64,000 nucleotides of DNA from Novosphingobium sediminicola (GTDB lineage: Bacteria > Pseudomonadota > Alphaproteobacteria > Sphingomonadales > Sphingomonadaceae). Every line of letters begins with the position of its first letter. Within the stretch, counting starts at the first letter, position 1. Shown here piece after piece: positions 18,294-26,744 of this stretch. The notes beneath the pieces are model-generated. The model searched no databases. It was not told where the DNA came from and was given only the letters and a program-made list of their open reading frames with translations. The stretch covers positions 487,609 through 551,608 of the forward strand of contig NZ_JACIDX010000001.1 of the NCBI RefSeq assembly GCF_014196525.1, given 5' to 3'. The translations under genes were made by a program, and so were the position numbers.

Positions 18294-18725
18294 TTAGCCC
18301 TCCACAACCTGAATGCCCATGGCGCGGGCCGAACCGGCGATGATCTTGACAGCAGCGTCCAGATCGTTGGCGTTCAGGTCCTTCATCTTGGCCTGAGCGA
18401 TGTCAGCGAGCTGAGCGGTGGTGATCGTGCCAGCCGAATCCTTGCCCGGAAGCTTCGAACCCGACTTCAGGCCCAGCGCCTTCTTGATGAAGAAGGTGGC
18501 GGGCGGGGTCTTGGTCACGAACGAGAACGACTTGTCCGAATAGACCGTGATCACGGTGGGCAGCGGGGTGCCGGGCTCTACGCCCTGGGTGGCCGCGTTG
18601 AATTCCTTACAGAAACCCATGATGTTGACGCCGCGCTGACCCAGAGCCGGGCCGATCGGCGGGCTGGGCTTGGCTTGGCCGGCTGCGATCTGCAGCTTGA
18701 TATAACCGTCAATTTTCTTGGCCAT
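18294..18725 (-). CDS. rplK: 50S ribosomal protein L11
   Basis: 143 residues. The proline-rich N-terminal [28 protein letters not shown] and the C-terminal rRNA-binding domain ending in MGIQVVEG are complete. L11 forms the GTPase-associated centre with 23S rRNA. A strong GGAGG precedes the ATG. The ~175-bp leader upstream (18726-18900) is available for L1 autoregulation, though no specific L1 site was identified by eye. Confidence 0.98.
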   Translation of the reverse strand: MAKKIDGYIKLQIAAGQAKPSPPIGPALGQRGVNIMGFCKEFNAATQGVEPGTPLPTVITVYSDKSFSFVTKTPPATFFIKKALGLKSGSKLPGKDSAGTITTAQLADIAQAKMKDLNANDLDAAVKIIAGSARAMGIQVVEG

Positions 18726-18900
18726 GATGGCCTCCTTTCATCCTGTACGAGCCGGCGGGCCGACCCTTCAGATCAAGCGGTCGAACGGCGCCCGAAGGCC
18801 CCTCCCGCGCGGAAATACCGAAAGAATCGGGAAAGCCCGCCTCATTCGGCAAGCGGTCGCCCATACAGCTTTGTCGGGTAATTGCAAGCGGGGCTGCGGC

Positions 18901-19647
18901 TCAGCCTTCAAAAAGCCCCGCCGTGCGCATCAGCAGCCCGGCCACGCGCTGCTCCACCTCCGCATCGAAACGCACCGATGGCACCGCCACGGCAAAGGCG
19001 CCGATCACCTCGCCATCCGCCATCGCCGCACAGGCCAGACCCTCAATCCCCACCGAATATTCGCTGCCGGTGCGGCCATAGCCGCGCTCACGCGTGCGGG
19101 CGATCTCGCGGCGCAGGTCCGCCGCGCTCACCAGCGTGGCCTCGGTAAAACTCTCGCGGCGGCTCTCGCGCAGATAGCGCTCGACCTCGGCGTCGGGCAT
19201 CGCGGCCAGAATCGCCTTGCCCGCCGCCAACCCATGCAGCGGCGCCCGCGCGCCCACGGCAATCGCATAGCGCAGCGCATGTTCGCTGCTTTCGGTCACC
19301 AGCGTCTGCAATTGCCAGCCATCGCGGACAAAGAAGGAGGCCGTCTCGTTCAACTGCACCCGCAGCGCGCGCACCAGCGGGGCCACGCGATCCTCAAGTG
19401 TCGGCTCGGACCGGGCCTGCAAACGCTGCAATCCCGGCCCCGGCAGGTAATTGCGCCCCGCCCGCGCCAGATAGCCCCGCTCGACCAGCGTGGCGAGGAG
19501 ATAGGACAGGCTGGAAACCGGAATCGCCAGTGCCCCGGCGATTTCCTGCGCCACAGCCGGACCGCCGCGCGCCACGACATATTCGATAATGTCGAGCGTG
19601 CGCATTGCCGATTTGACATGCGAGGTGGAAGTTCCAGCGTCAGCCAT
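18901..19647 (-). CDS. IclR family transcriptional regulator
   Basis: 248 residues. The N-terminal winged helix (SAMRTLDIIEYVVARGGPAV to SSLSYLLATLVERGYLAR, residues 12-60) and C-terminal IclR effector domain (GKAILAAMPDAEVERYLRE; GYGRTGSEYSVGIEGLACAA) are both present. It is 42 bp downstream of the MetE-like gene on the same strand and is probably the regulator of the adjacent dehydrogenase/methyltransferase cluster. Effector unknown. Confidence 0.88.
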   Translation of the reverse strand: MADAGTSTSHVKSAMRTLDIIEYVVARGGPAVAQEIAGALAIPVSSLSYLLATLVERGYLARAGRNYLPGPGLQRLQARSEPTLEDRVAPLVRALRVQLNETASFFVRDGWQLQTLVTESSEHALRYAIAVGARAPLHGLAAGKAILAAMPDAEVERYLRESRRESFTEATLVSAADLRREIARTRERGYGRTGSEYSVGIEGLACAAMADGEVIGAFAVAVPSVRFDAEVEQRVAGLLMRTAGLFEG

Positions 19648-19689
19648 GCCCCCTCCTATAGAATGCCCACGCCCCAGTAAAAGCCCTGA

Positions 19690-20823
19690 TCAGAGCCGCG
19701 CCCCGGCGATATCGGCGCCTTCACGCAGAGACCGCAGCTTTTTCCACGTCACATCCGGGTCGATCTTGCCATAACCGGCAAAGGTGCCGAACCCGCAGTC
19801 GGTGCTGGCCACCACGCGCTCGGCGCCCACGATGCCCGCAAAACGCTCGATGCGCTGGGCGATCAGTTCGGGATGTTCGACATAGTTGGAGCAAGTGTCG
19901 ATCAGACCCGGCGCAAGCACCTTGTGATCGGGGATCTTGGCATCGGCCCAGACCTTCCATTCATGCTCGTGGCGCGGATTGGCCGCCTCGAACAGGATCG
20001 TGGCGGGGCGAGCCTTGAGGATGATATCGACCACGCGCTCCAGCGGAATGTCATGGTCATGCGGGCCTTCATAATTGCCCCAGCAAATGTGCATCCGCAT
20101 CCGCTCGGGCGGAATATTGGCGGTGGCCGCGTTCAGGGCGGCGACATTCTCCTCGGCCACCTTGAGGAATTCGGCCTCGCTCAGATCCTGATAGCCGGTG
20201 TGGCGGCTCATCGCCAGATCGGGGCAGTCGAGCTGCAGATAGAAACCTTCATCGACGATGGTTTCATATTCGGTCCGCATCGCCTCGGCCAGATCGGCAA
20301 GGTAAGCCTCGTGGCTGGGGTAATATTTGTTGACCTGAAACGCGGTGATCAGGCCCGGCGAGGCGGCATTCATAAAGGCCTGCGTGCCCTCACGCCCCTC
20401 TTGCGCCAGCGCCGCCTTGAACCGGCGAATGTCCTCGTGCAGCGGCTCCAGATTGACCAGCTTGATCGGCCCGATGCAACTGGCCCGCACGAAATCCTGG
20501 CTGCCCATCATCGCCGACAGCTTCTTGACCAGCGCCGGATGCTCGGCCAGATCGAGCGCGGACTTGCGGTCAACATGGCCGCCAAAGCCGCTCAAGCGCT
20601 CGATCATATAGGTCGAATAGCCGATCTTCCCGATCTCGCCGTCCGAGACAATATCGACCCCGCATTCCACCTGATGACGCACCGCCTCGTCAACAGCGGC
20701 CGACACCTTGGCGTCAAACTCCGCCACATCATAAGGCTCGCCCCGGTCCCGCGCGATCAGCAGCGGCGTCAGGTTCTCCCCACGCGGCATCGAGCCGACA
20801 TGGGTGGTGCGGATATGGGGCAT
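19690..20823 (-). CDS. MetE-like (cobalamin-independent methionine synthase II family) zinc methyltransferase
   Basis: 377 residues, only the C-terminal catalytic half of a MetE-type enzyme. The zinc ligands can be seen as His245-x-Cys247 (MHICWGNYEG), a glutamate in LFEAANPRHEHEW, and Cys343 (STDCGFG). The N-terminal HVGSMPR motif is also typical. Homologues include short methyltransferases and epoxyalkane:coenzyme M transferases, which have about this length, so methionine synthesis should not be assumed. The setting with an IclR regulator, two dehydrogenases and NTF2-like proteins suggests a catabolic thiol or methyl transfer step. Confidence 0.8.
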   Translation of the reverse strand: MPHIRTTHVGSMPRGENLTPLLIARDRGEPYDVAEFDAKVSAAVDEAVRHQVECGVDIVSDGEIGKIGYSTYMIERLSGFGGHVDRKSALDLAEHPALVKKLSAMMGSQDFVRASCIGPIKLVNLEPLHEDIRRFKAALAQEGREGTQAFMNAASPGLITAFQVNKYYPSHEAYLADLAEAMRTEYETIVDEGFYLQLDCPDLAMSRHTGYQDLSEAEFLKVAEENVAALNAATANIPPERMRMHICWGNYEGPHDHDIPLERVVDIILKARPATILFEAANPRHEHEWKVWADAKIPDHKVLAPGLIDTCSNYVEHPELIAQRIERFAGIVGAERVVASTDCGFGTFAGYGKIDPDVTWKKLRSLREGADIAGARL

Positions 20824-20892
20824 GTGTCCTCTCCTGTGACGGGCTTTTGCGTTCTCCTATATGAAATTATCGGATGGGTGAAGAAGGAAGTG

Positions 20893-21112
20893 TGCCTCCG
20901 GCGGGTTAAGGGACTTGTCCCTTAACAATCCCGATTTTGGGGTAGTGCGAGGGTTTATAGGTGGGATGGGATTCTTAAAGCCTGCGGCGCGGCGAACGCA
21001 TCCTTTTGGGCGCCGCAGGCTTTCAATTTCCAAGGGTGCGTCCGACACCAAACGTCGAACCCGTGGCGCAATGCAGACAGTAATGGGAGCGCGAGGGACG
21101 AGTCCCTCGCAT
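20893..21112. repeat. Modular palindromic repeat, copy 2
   Basis: Starts with TGCCTCCGGCGG and an end hairpin GTTAAGGGA-CTTG-TCCCTTAAC (20905-20926). Central arms AAAGCCTGCGGCGC (20977-20990) and complement (21010-21023). The other end is the second type, GCGAGGGAC-GA-GTCCCTCGC (21091-21110). It ends six bases from the stop of the alcohol dehydrogenase gene. It fills most of the 295-bp gap; nothing else is seen there. Confidence 0.85.
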
Positions 21113-21118
21113 CTAATT

Positions 21119-22231
21119 CTACCCTTCCATCACCACCACCGGCTTGACCACAGCCCCGCTTTCCCCAGCCTCAATCGCCTCATTGATCTGCTCGAACGGA
21201 AACACCCCGATCAGCCGGTCATAGGGAAAACGCCCCGCCAGATGATGCTCGATCAACTCGGGCAGGAAGCCGAACAGGTCCGAATCCCCGCCCAGGATGC
21301 CCTTGACCGTGCGCCCGCCGCCCATGAAGGCGGTTTCGTTGAAGGTCAGCATGGCGGTGGGATCGCTGGCCCCCACGATGCCCAGCACGCCGCGCGGAGC
21401 AAGCAGGTTGAAGGCGCTCTCGATGATGCTGCTAAGGCCGGTGTTGTCAAAGGCATAGGCCAGCCCCTGCGGACAAAGCGCCGCGATCTTGCCAAACGGA
21501 TCATCGCGCCCGTCGATCGCATGAGTCGCCCCCAGCTCCAGCGCCAGAGCGCGGCGGTTTTCGTGCAGGTCCACCGCGATGATCGGATCGGCCCCAGCAA
21601 TCTTGGCCGCCATCACCGCCGCAAGGCCCACCGCGCCAGCGCCAAAAATGGCAATCGGCATCCCGGCCTGCACCTTCATGCTGCGCAAAACCGCGCCCGC
21701 CCCGGTCATCATCCCGCAGCCCAGCGGCGCAAGGCGCTCCAAAGGCACCTCGCCCGCGCTGTCGGGCACGCGCACCACATTGCGCACCGTGGCCAAGGCG
21801 TAGGTGGCAAACGAGCTTTGCCCGAAGAAATTGCCATGCACCGGCTCCTCGCCCGCATGCAGGGTAAAGCTGCCGTCGGCCCGCGCCCCGGCAAAATTAT
21901 GCGGGAAGAAATTGTAGCAATAGGTCGGCGCATGAGCATGACAGCACGGGCATGTGCCGCAGGAGTTGAAGCTCATCAGCACCCGATCGCCCGGCTTCAC
22001 ATGGGTCACATCCGCGCCCACCGCCTCGACGATGCCCGCCCCTTCATGGCCCAGCACCACCGGCATGGGCGTGGGCAATTGCTGATCGCGCACGGCAAGG
22101 TCGGTGTGGCAAATGCCCGAGCCGACGATCCGCACCAGCACCTCGTCATCGCGCGGATCATCAAGGCGCAATGTCTCAAGCGTCAGCGCACCATGGGGCT
22201 GACGGCAAACGGCAGCGGTAATTTCAGGCAT
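21119..22231 (-). CDS. Zinc-dependent alcohol dehydrogenase (aryl/benzyl-alcohol or AdhC-like MDR)
   Basis: 370 residues from the ATG at 22231. The catalytic zinc region [12 protein letters not shown] and [15 protein letters not shown] is intact. The structural-zinc loop reads [15 protein letters not shown], with four cysteines. The Rossmann motif [15 protein letters not shown] is near residue 200. The sequence style matches class III/benzyl-alcohol dehydrogenases that oxidise primary alcohols with NAD. It is the downstream gene of a pair with the MDR gene ten bases upstream. Confidence 0.87.
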   Translation of the reverse strand: MPEITAAVCRQPHGALTLETLRLDDPRDDEVLVRIVGSGICHTDLAVRDQQLPTPMPVVLGHEGAGIVEAVGADVTHVKPGDRVLMSFNSCGTCPCCHAHAPTYCYNFFPHNFAGARADGSFTLHAGEEPVHGNFFGQSSFATYALATVRNVVRVPDSAGEVPLERLAPLGCGMMTGAGAVLRSMKVQAGMPIAIFGAGAVGLAAVMAAKIAGADPIIAVDLHENRRALALELGATHAIDGRDDPFGKIAALCPQGLAYAFDNTGLSSIIESAFNLLAPRGVLGIVGASDPTAMLTFNETAFMGGGRTVKGILGGDSDLFGFLPELIEHHLAGRFPYDRLIGVFPFEQINEAIEAGESGAVVKPVVVMEG

Positions 22232-22241
22232 AATGGCTCCC

Positions 22242-23255
22242 TTAAAGCGCGATAACGACCTTGCCGAACAGATCGGGCGAGGATTGATAGACGAAGGCAT
22301 CCTTGACCTGAGCCATCGGGAATACCCGATCGACCACCGGCCTGATGCGATTGCTATCGATAAAAGCGTTCAGGTCCAGCGCCATCGCCTTGGACCCGAC
22401 GAAAATTCCGCGCAAGGTTGCGCCCTTCATCATCAACCCATGCGGGCTGGTGTCGCCCTCGCGGGTCAGCACGCCGATCAGCGCGATTTCGCCGCCAAAA
22501 CCCACCGCCGCGATGGATTGCGCCAGCGTGCCCGCCCCGCCCACTTCGACCACATGCTCAAAGCCGCCATTGGTATGGGTGGCCGCCTCGGCGCCCCATT
22601 GCGGAGTGGTGCGATAATTGACCGTAGCGTCCGCGCCCAACGCCGCCACGCGCTCCTGCTTGCCCGCGCTGCCGCTGGTGGCGATCACGCGCGCGCCCGC
22701 CGCCTTGGCGATCTGCAGCGCCATCAGCGATACGCCGCCCGTGCCCAGCACCAGCACATTGTCGCCCGCCTGCACAGGGCACGGCCCGCCCATCAAGGCA
22801 TTCCACGCCGTCACCCCGGCGCAGGGCAGACAGGCCGCTTCCTCAAAGCTGAGCGTGCGGGCAATGCGGATAACCCCTTGCGCGGGCAGCACGACATATT
22901 CGGCCAGCATCCCATTGGCCCCGCTGGCCCCCAGCGCGGGGCCGACGCCCGGATTGGGCGGCCCTTCGAGCCAGTGCTGGAAAAAGATTCCCGCCACCCG
23001 GTCGCCCAGCGCCAGATCATGCACCCCATCGCCCAACCCGACGATCTCGCCCGCGCCATCGGAAAAGGGCACGATATCCTCGGCCACCGGCCCGCCGATA
23101 TAGACGCCGCGCACAATCGCCTGATCGCGGAAATTGAGCGAGCAGGCCCGCACCCGGATCAGCACCTCGCCCCAGCCGGGACGGGGCACATCGCGTTCGA
23201 CCAGATGCAGGTCATCGAGGCTGGTCGCCCCTTTGCGCAGAACCCAGGCTTTCAT
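22242..23255 (-). CDS. Zinc-less MDR-family NAD(P)-dependent oxidoreductase (quinone-oxidoreductase-like)
   Basis: 337 residues, starting at an ATG with GGAGGACGCT upstream. GroES-like N-terminal domain with SLNFRDQAIVRG (no catalytic-zinc cysteine at this site) and a Rossmann fold with VLGTGGVSLMALQIAKAAGA. It resembles QOR/CurA-type reductases acting on quinones or enones. Divergent from the NTF2-like gene; a palindrome in the shared 141-bp region overlaps its probable -10 box. Confidence 0.83.
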   Translation of the reverse strand: MKAWVLRKGATSLDDLHLVERDVPRPGWGEVLIRVRACSLNFRDQAIVRGVYIGGPVAEDIVPFSDGAGEIVGLGDGVHDLALGDRVAGIFFQHWLEGPPNPGVGPALGASGANGMLAEYVVLPAQGVIRIARTLSFEEAACLPCAGVTAWNALMGGPCPVQAGDNVLVLGTGGVSLMALQIAKAAGARVIATSGSAGKQERVAALGADATVNYRTTPQWGAEAATHTNGGFEHVVEVGGAGTLAQSIAAVGFGGEIALIGVLTREGDTSPHGLMMKGATLRGIFVGSKAMALDLNAFIDSNRIRPVVDRVFPMAQVKDAFVYQSSPDLFGKVVIAL

Positions 23256-23293
23256 AGCGTCCTCCTCCGAGGCCTCTTTGCGGGCCAAATTTG

Positions 23294-23306
23294 TATGTAA
23301 TACATA
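23294..23306. promoter_or_regulatory. Inverted repeat TATGT-AAT-ACATA in the MDR/NTF2 divergent promoter
   Basis: Perfect 5-bp arms around a 3-bp centre. On the minus strand TTGCGA, 16 bp, then TATGTA forms a possible promoter whose -10 lies in this repeat. Binding by the clustered IclR regulator is the simplest guess but not shown. Confidence 0.4.
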
Positions 23307-23396
23307 TTTCTTGCTTTGATATTCGCAACCATGAAGTTATCACATGGACGACAAAGATTCACAGAGTCCCAAGACTCGTTTCTCCGGGAGAGTACC

Positions 23397-24128
23397 ATGG
23401 CTGAAGCAACCCTCGCAGACCTTGCCGCGCGCCTTGAGCGCGTTGAGCACGATCTGGCCATTCAACAAGATATCCACCAGATCCGCCGCATCCAGTACAC
23501 CTATGGCTTCTTCATTGATAAATCACAATATAATGAAGTGGTCGACCTCTTCTCCGATGAAGGCGAAGTGTGGTTTCTGGGCGGAATTTACAAGGGCAAG
23601 GCCGGGGTCCGCCGCCTCTATATCGAGCGGTTCCAGACCAATTTCACGCAGGGTCACAATGGCCCGCGCTACGGCTGGCTGCTCGACCATCCCCAGTTGC
23701 AGATGGTGATCGACGTATCGCCCGACCGCAAGACCGCCCATGTCCGTGGCCGCTCGATGATGCAGGCAGGCCTGCACGAAAGCGCCGAGGGCAACCAGCG
23801 CGCTTGGTGGGAAGGCGGCCTCTATGAAAACGAATATGTCCGCGAGGCCAATGAGGCGGGCGAACTGGTCTGGAAAATCAAGGCGCTGCGCTACTATCCC
23901 TTCTGGCACGGCACCTTCGCCGATGGCTGGGCCAAGACCCCCATCGACTATATCCCGATGACCAAGACGCTCTTCCCCGAAGATCCGCTCGGCCCCGACG
24001 CGCTGGTCGATCCCCTGCCCCGCCTGTGGCCCGCCACCGATACCGTGCCGTTCCACTATCCCCACCCCGTGACCGGCGCGCCCATCGTGCTGGACAATTC
24101 GCGGGCGCGGGAAGGGTTTAAGGATTAA
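23397..24128 (+). CDS. NTF2/SnoaL-like domain protein (243 aa)
   Basis: 243 residues from an ATG preceded by GGGAG. A short N-terminal helix (LAARLERVEHDLAIQQDIHQI) precedes an NTF2-like cone domain: RRIQYTYGFFIDKSQYNEVVDLFSDEGEV is the usual first segment, followed by a tryptophan- and tyrosine-rich body. Such proteins can be isomerases, dehydratases or hydrolases with a polar pocket; no catalytic residue is assignable. First gene of the plus-strand arm of the IclR-linked cluster. Confidence 0.75.
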   Translation: MAEATLADLAARLERVEHDLAIQQDIHQIRRIQYTYGFFIDKSQYNEVVDLFSDEGEVWFLGGIYKGKAGVRRLYIERFQTNFTQGHNGPRYGWLLDHPQLQMVIDVSPDRKTAHVRGRSMMQAGLHESAEGNQRAWWEGGLYENEYVREANEAGELVWKIKALRYYPFWHGTFADGWAKTPIDYIPMTKTLFPEDPLGPDALVDPLPRLWPATDTVPFHYPHPVTGAPIVLDNSRAREGFKD

Positions 24129-24136
24129 GTTTCAGG

Positions 24137-24356
24137 TGCGAGGGTCTAGACCCTCGCGCTCCGGTTACTGTCTTTGTTGTCCATGGGGTTCGGCGTTAGG
24201 TGTCGGACGCCATGGCTGAATTGTTAAAGCCTGCGGCGCGGATGGGACTGCGCTTTCCGCGCCGCAGGCTTTAATCCCAATCACCCCCAATGCCCCCGAA
24301 ACACCACCCCATTAACGGGATTGCAAAGGGACAAGTCCCTTTGCCCGCCGGAGGCA
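24137..24356. repeat. Modular palindromic repeat, copy 3
   Basis: Begins eight bases after the preceding stop with the 20-bp perfect palindrome GCGAGGGTCTAGACCCTCGC (24138-24157). Central arms AAAGCCTGCGGCGC (24226-24239) and complement (24259-24272). Ends with GCAAAGGGA-CAAG-TCCCTTTGC (24323-24344) and CCGCCGGAGGCA. Relative to copy 2 it is inverted. Confidence 0.85.
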
Positions 24357-24377
24357 AACCCTGCTAAAGCCCCCACC

Positions 24378-24812
24378 ATGACCGACCTCGACCGCCTCCT
24401 TGCCGAACACGCCATCGCCCGCCTGATCACGCGCTACGTCCACCTCAACGACGCCGGGCGCTGGGAAGATCTGGCTGCGCTTTACACGCAGGACGGCCGC
24501 ATGAATCGCCCCACCGCTCCCGACAGTTTCACGACCGGACGCGAGGCCATTCTGGCCGCGTTTCAGGCCCGCCCGCCGCGCGCCAGTCGGCATATCGTGG
24601 CCAATATCGTGGTGGATGTGGCCGATGATGGCCAGAGCGCCAGCGCCTATAGCCAGCTCCTGCTGTTCACCGGCGAAGCTGATGGCGCGGGCCTGCCGCT
24701 GCAATCACCCAAGCCGCCGCTGGTGGGCAGCTATCAGGACCGGCTGGTGCTGGAATCGGGCGCATGGAAATTTACCGAGCGGCGCGGCACTCTGGATTTC
24801 AGGCAGGGTTAG
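24378..24812 (+). CDS. NTF2/SnoaL-like domain protein (144 aa)
   Basis: 144 residues. LLAEHAIARLITRYVHLNDAGRWEDLAALYTQDGRM at the N-terminus is the standard start of SnoaL_4-type NTF2 folds; SRHIVANIVVDVADDGQSASA and WKFTERRGTLDF complete the sheet. It may act with the other NTF2-like protein upstream, but a repeat element separates them. The ribosome-binding site is poor. Its stop overlaps the end of the convergent cdd gene by four bases. Confidence 0.75.
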   Translation: MTDLDRLLAEHAIARLITRYVHLNDAGRWEDLAALYTQDGRMNRPTAPDSFTTGREAILAAFQARPPRASRHIVANIVVDVADDGQSASAYSQLLLFTGEADGAGLPLQSPKPPLVGSYQDRLVLESGAWKFTERRGTLDFRQG

Positions 24813-25249
24813 AGCAGGTTCGCCGGACCAAAGGCCAAAGGCAGCAATTCCGACAGCTTCATTTCCGCCACGCCATCGGCCGATGCGCTCCACACCACCG
24901 GATCGGTGCCGCCCAGTTGCGCCAGTTCGTTGAGCACCTGACGGCAGCGCCCGCAAGGCGTGACCGGCCCCGGTCCGGGCTGGGCCACGCCATCCTCGCC
25001 CGGCGATCCGCCGATCACCGCGACAGCCACCAGTCCGCCGCGCACGCCATCGGCCATCGCCCGCGACACGGCCACGGTTTCCGCGCAGAGCGCCAACCCA
25101 TAGGAGGCATTCTCGACATTGGCCCCGGTCACCACGCTGCCATCGGCAAAGCCCAGCGCTGCGCCGACATGGAACGCCGAATAGGGCGCATAGGCGCGGG
25201 CGGAAGCCGCGCGGGCAGCAGCGATCAACGTGTCACGATCATGGTCCAT
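24809..25249 (-). CDS. cdd: Cytidine deaminase
   Basis: 146 residues, homotetrameric type. The zinc motifs CAET (within NASYGLALCAETVAVSRAM) and PCGRCRQVLNEL are intact, as is the N-terminal YAPYSAFHVGAAL. It deaminates cytidine and deoxycytidine to uridine and deoxyuridine for pyrimidine salvage. Encoded eight bases after the GH25-like gene on the same strand. Confidence 0.95.
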   Translation of the reverse strand: MDHDRDTLIAAARAASARAYAPYSAFHVGAALGFADGSVVTGANVENASYGLALCAETVAVSRAMADGVRGGLVAVAVIGGSPGEDGVAQPGPGPVTPCGRCRQVLNELAQLGGTDPVVWSASADGVAEMKLSELLPLAFGPANLL

Positions 25250-25257
25250 GCGCCTTT

Positions 25258-25986
25258 TTACCTCTGCACCACGACCCAGCGCAAGGGCTGCTCAGCCGCC
25301 GAGGTCTGCAAGCCCGAATTGGCCGTCCACAGCGCCCATGGCCGCCCGCCGTAATCAGGCTGCACCCGGTCCGCGCTCAGCCACAGCGCGCGGTCGAGCG
25401 TGGCGGCGATGGGATAGGTCTTTTCAAATTCGCGCCCCAGTTTCAGCACCGCAGGCTTGCCCGTATGCGTCTCGATCTGGTTGAGGAAGGTCATCAGCTC
25501 GCTGACCACGGCGGCGTCCGAGACCGGCACCGGGCAATGATCGGCCAGCTGCTCCAGCTCGACCGCGGGGGGCAGCATCTTCTTGTCGCGCGGGACAACC
25601 GTAACGAAATTGGCGGCCTGCTTGTCGGCAGGCTGGCACGGGTCATATTTATGCAGAGCGCCCCATGGCAGGCCCGCGCTGCGCGCTGCGTCCAGATTTT
25701 TGACCACAGCGGGGTCGCGCGCAAAGGCGCTGGCCGAGGCCTCGATATAGACGAAATTGGCGCCGATTGCCTTCAGCGCGACAAAATCCACCGGCCCATC
25801 CGCGCTGCCCACCAGCGCGCCCTGCGTCGGGAAAGTGGTGCGGTCGGGCTGCCAATGGCGCATGCTCCACCACGCCCAGACCCCGCCCGCAATGCCCAGC
25901 AGCGCCACCACCGCCAACAGGCGCCAGAGAAGCGAAGGGCGCCCGCTACGGCTCTTGCCGCGCGGACGGGTTTTGGTTTTTGCCAT
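25258..25986 (-). CDS. Membrane-anchored GH25-like lysozyme family protein
   Basis: About 242 residues. A basic N-terminus is followed by one hydrophobic segment (LLWRLLAVVALLGIAGGVWAW, about residues 22-42), then a periplasmic GH25-like barrel: VDFVALKAIGANFVYIEASAS, LDAARSAGLPWGALHKYDPCQPADKQAANFV, and PPAVELEQLA. The usual D-x-E catalytic pair near the fourth strand reads E-L-E here. A murein-hydrolase role is inferred. ATG at 25986 is used; an earlier TTG is possible. Confidence 0.75.
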   Translation of the reverse strand: MAKTKTRPRGKSRSGRPSLLWRLLAVVALLGIAGGVWAWWSMRHWQPDRTTFPTQGALVGSADGPVDFVALKAIGANFVYIEASASAFARDPAVVKNLDAARSAGLPWGALHKYDPCQPADKQAANFVTVVPRDKKMLPPAVELEQLADHCPVPVSDAAVVSELMTFLNQIETHTGKPAVLKLGREFEKTYPIAATLDRALWLSADRVQPDYGGRPWALWTANSGLQTSAAEQPLRWVVVQR

Positions 25987-26037
25987 GTTATTCAACGTTC
26001 TTTGTGATGGCCCGTCCGCATGAAACGCGAATCGTCA

Positions 26038-26556
26038 TCAGGCCTTGATATGCAGTACGCAAATCAGCGTAAACAACCGGCGTGCCGTGGGGAAGTCGGT
26101 TTCCACCTTGCCCTCCAGCCTTTCGAGCAGAAGTTCGGCGGCATGGTTGTGGACCCCGCGCCGGGCCATGTCGATCGTCTCGATTTCCTTGGCCGAAGCC
26201 TTGCGGATGGCCTGATAATAGCTCTCGCAAATGGCGAAATATTCGCGAATCGAGCGGCGGAAGCGCCCCATCCCCAGCATGATCGTTTCAAGCAACTCGC
26301 CCTCATGCCCTTCGCGCCCGTCGCTGATCTCCATCGACAGGCGGCCGTCATGCACAGCAAGGCGCACCGCATAAGGCCCGTGATAGCCCGAATCCCAAAT
26401 GCGCAAGGGCTTGAAAACATTGTCCTCGATCAGATCGAACACCGCCACGCGCCGCTCCTGCTCGATGTCGTCATTGCGACGCAGAATCGTCGTTTCATCC
26501 AGATCGATGCTGGAAATGCGCGCGGATGGCGCCACGGGAGGCAGGTTGGACAGCAT
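26038..26556 (-). CDS. UPF0262 family protein
   Basis: 172 residues. The conserved block RISSIDLDETTILRRNDDIEQERRVAIFDL-type sequence near residue 12 and FKPLRIWDSGYHGPYAVRLAVHDGRL identify the family, which is nearly restricted to alphaproteobacteria and has no known function. Divergent from dnaB. Confidence 0.88.
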   Translation of the reverse strand: MLSNLPPVAPSARISSIDLDETTILRRNDDIEQERRVAVFDLIEDNVFKPLRIWDSGYHGPYAVRLAVHDGRLSMEISDGREGHEGELLETIMLGMGRFRRSIREYFAICESYYQAIRKASAKEIETIDMARRGVHNHAAELLLERLEGKVETDFPTARRLFTLICVLHIKA

Positions 26557-26570
26557 AAGACTGCCTCATT

Positions 26571-26627
26571 TCGCAAATGCGAGGGGCGCAGGCAAGGGGG
26601 TGCAAGGAACTATGGTGCAAACCATAG
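26571..26627. promoter_or_regulatory. Two inverted repeats in the UPF0262-dnaB divergent region
   Basis: TCGCA-AA-TGCGA at 26571-26582 and CTATGGT-GCAA-ACCATAG at 26610-26627, both perfect. They lie upstream of both divergent genes and could be operators; no regulator is identified. Confidence 0.4.
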
Positions 26628-26675
26628 CATGAGCCAGTGGGGGAATTTATCATCAAGCCCCCGCCCCAATCCCCA

Positions 26676-26684
26676 TTATCCACA
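26676..26684 (+). promoter_or_regulatory. Consensus DnaA box upstream of dnaB
   Basis: The sequence TTATCCACA is an exact match to the high-affinity DnaA box and lies 61 bp before the dnaB start. A single box cannot mark an origin, but DnaA control of dnaB transcription is plausible. Confidence 0.45.
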
Positions 26685-26744
26685 GGGTCGTTTGCAACAC
26701 ACCCCATTGCGCCGCCCCGCCGCTGAGCGCATGAGGGCCCATCC

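Noticed and set aside
19690..20823. Calling the MetE-like gene metE or an epoxyalkane:coenzyme M transferase
   Set aside because: The zinc site is shared by both families and the length excludes full MetE, but no coenzyme M genes are visible, so a specific name is not justified.
26557..26744. Replication origin near dnaB
   Set aside because: A single DnaA box without a cluster, AT-rich unwinding region or dnaA/dnaN/parAB neighbours is not enough.
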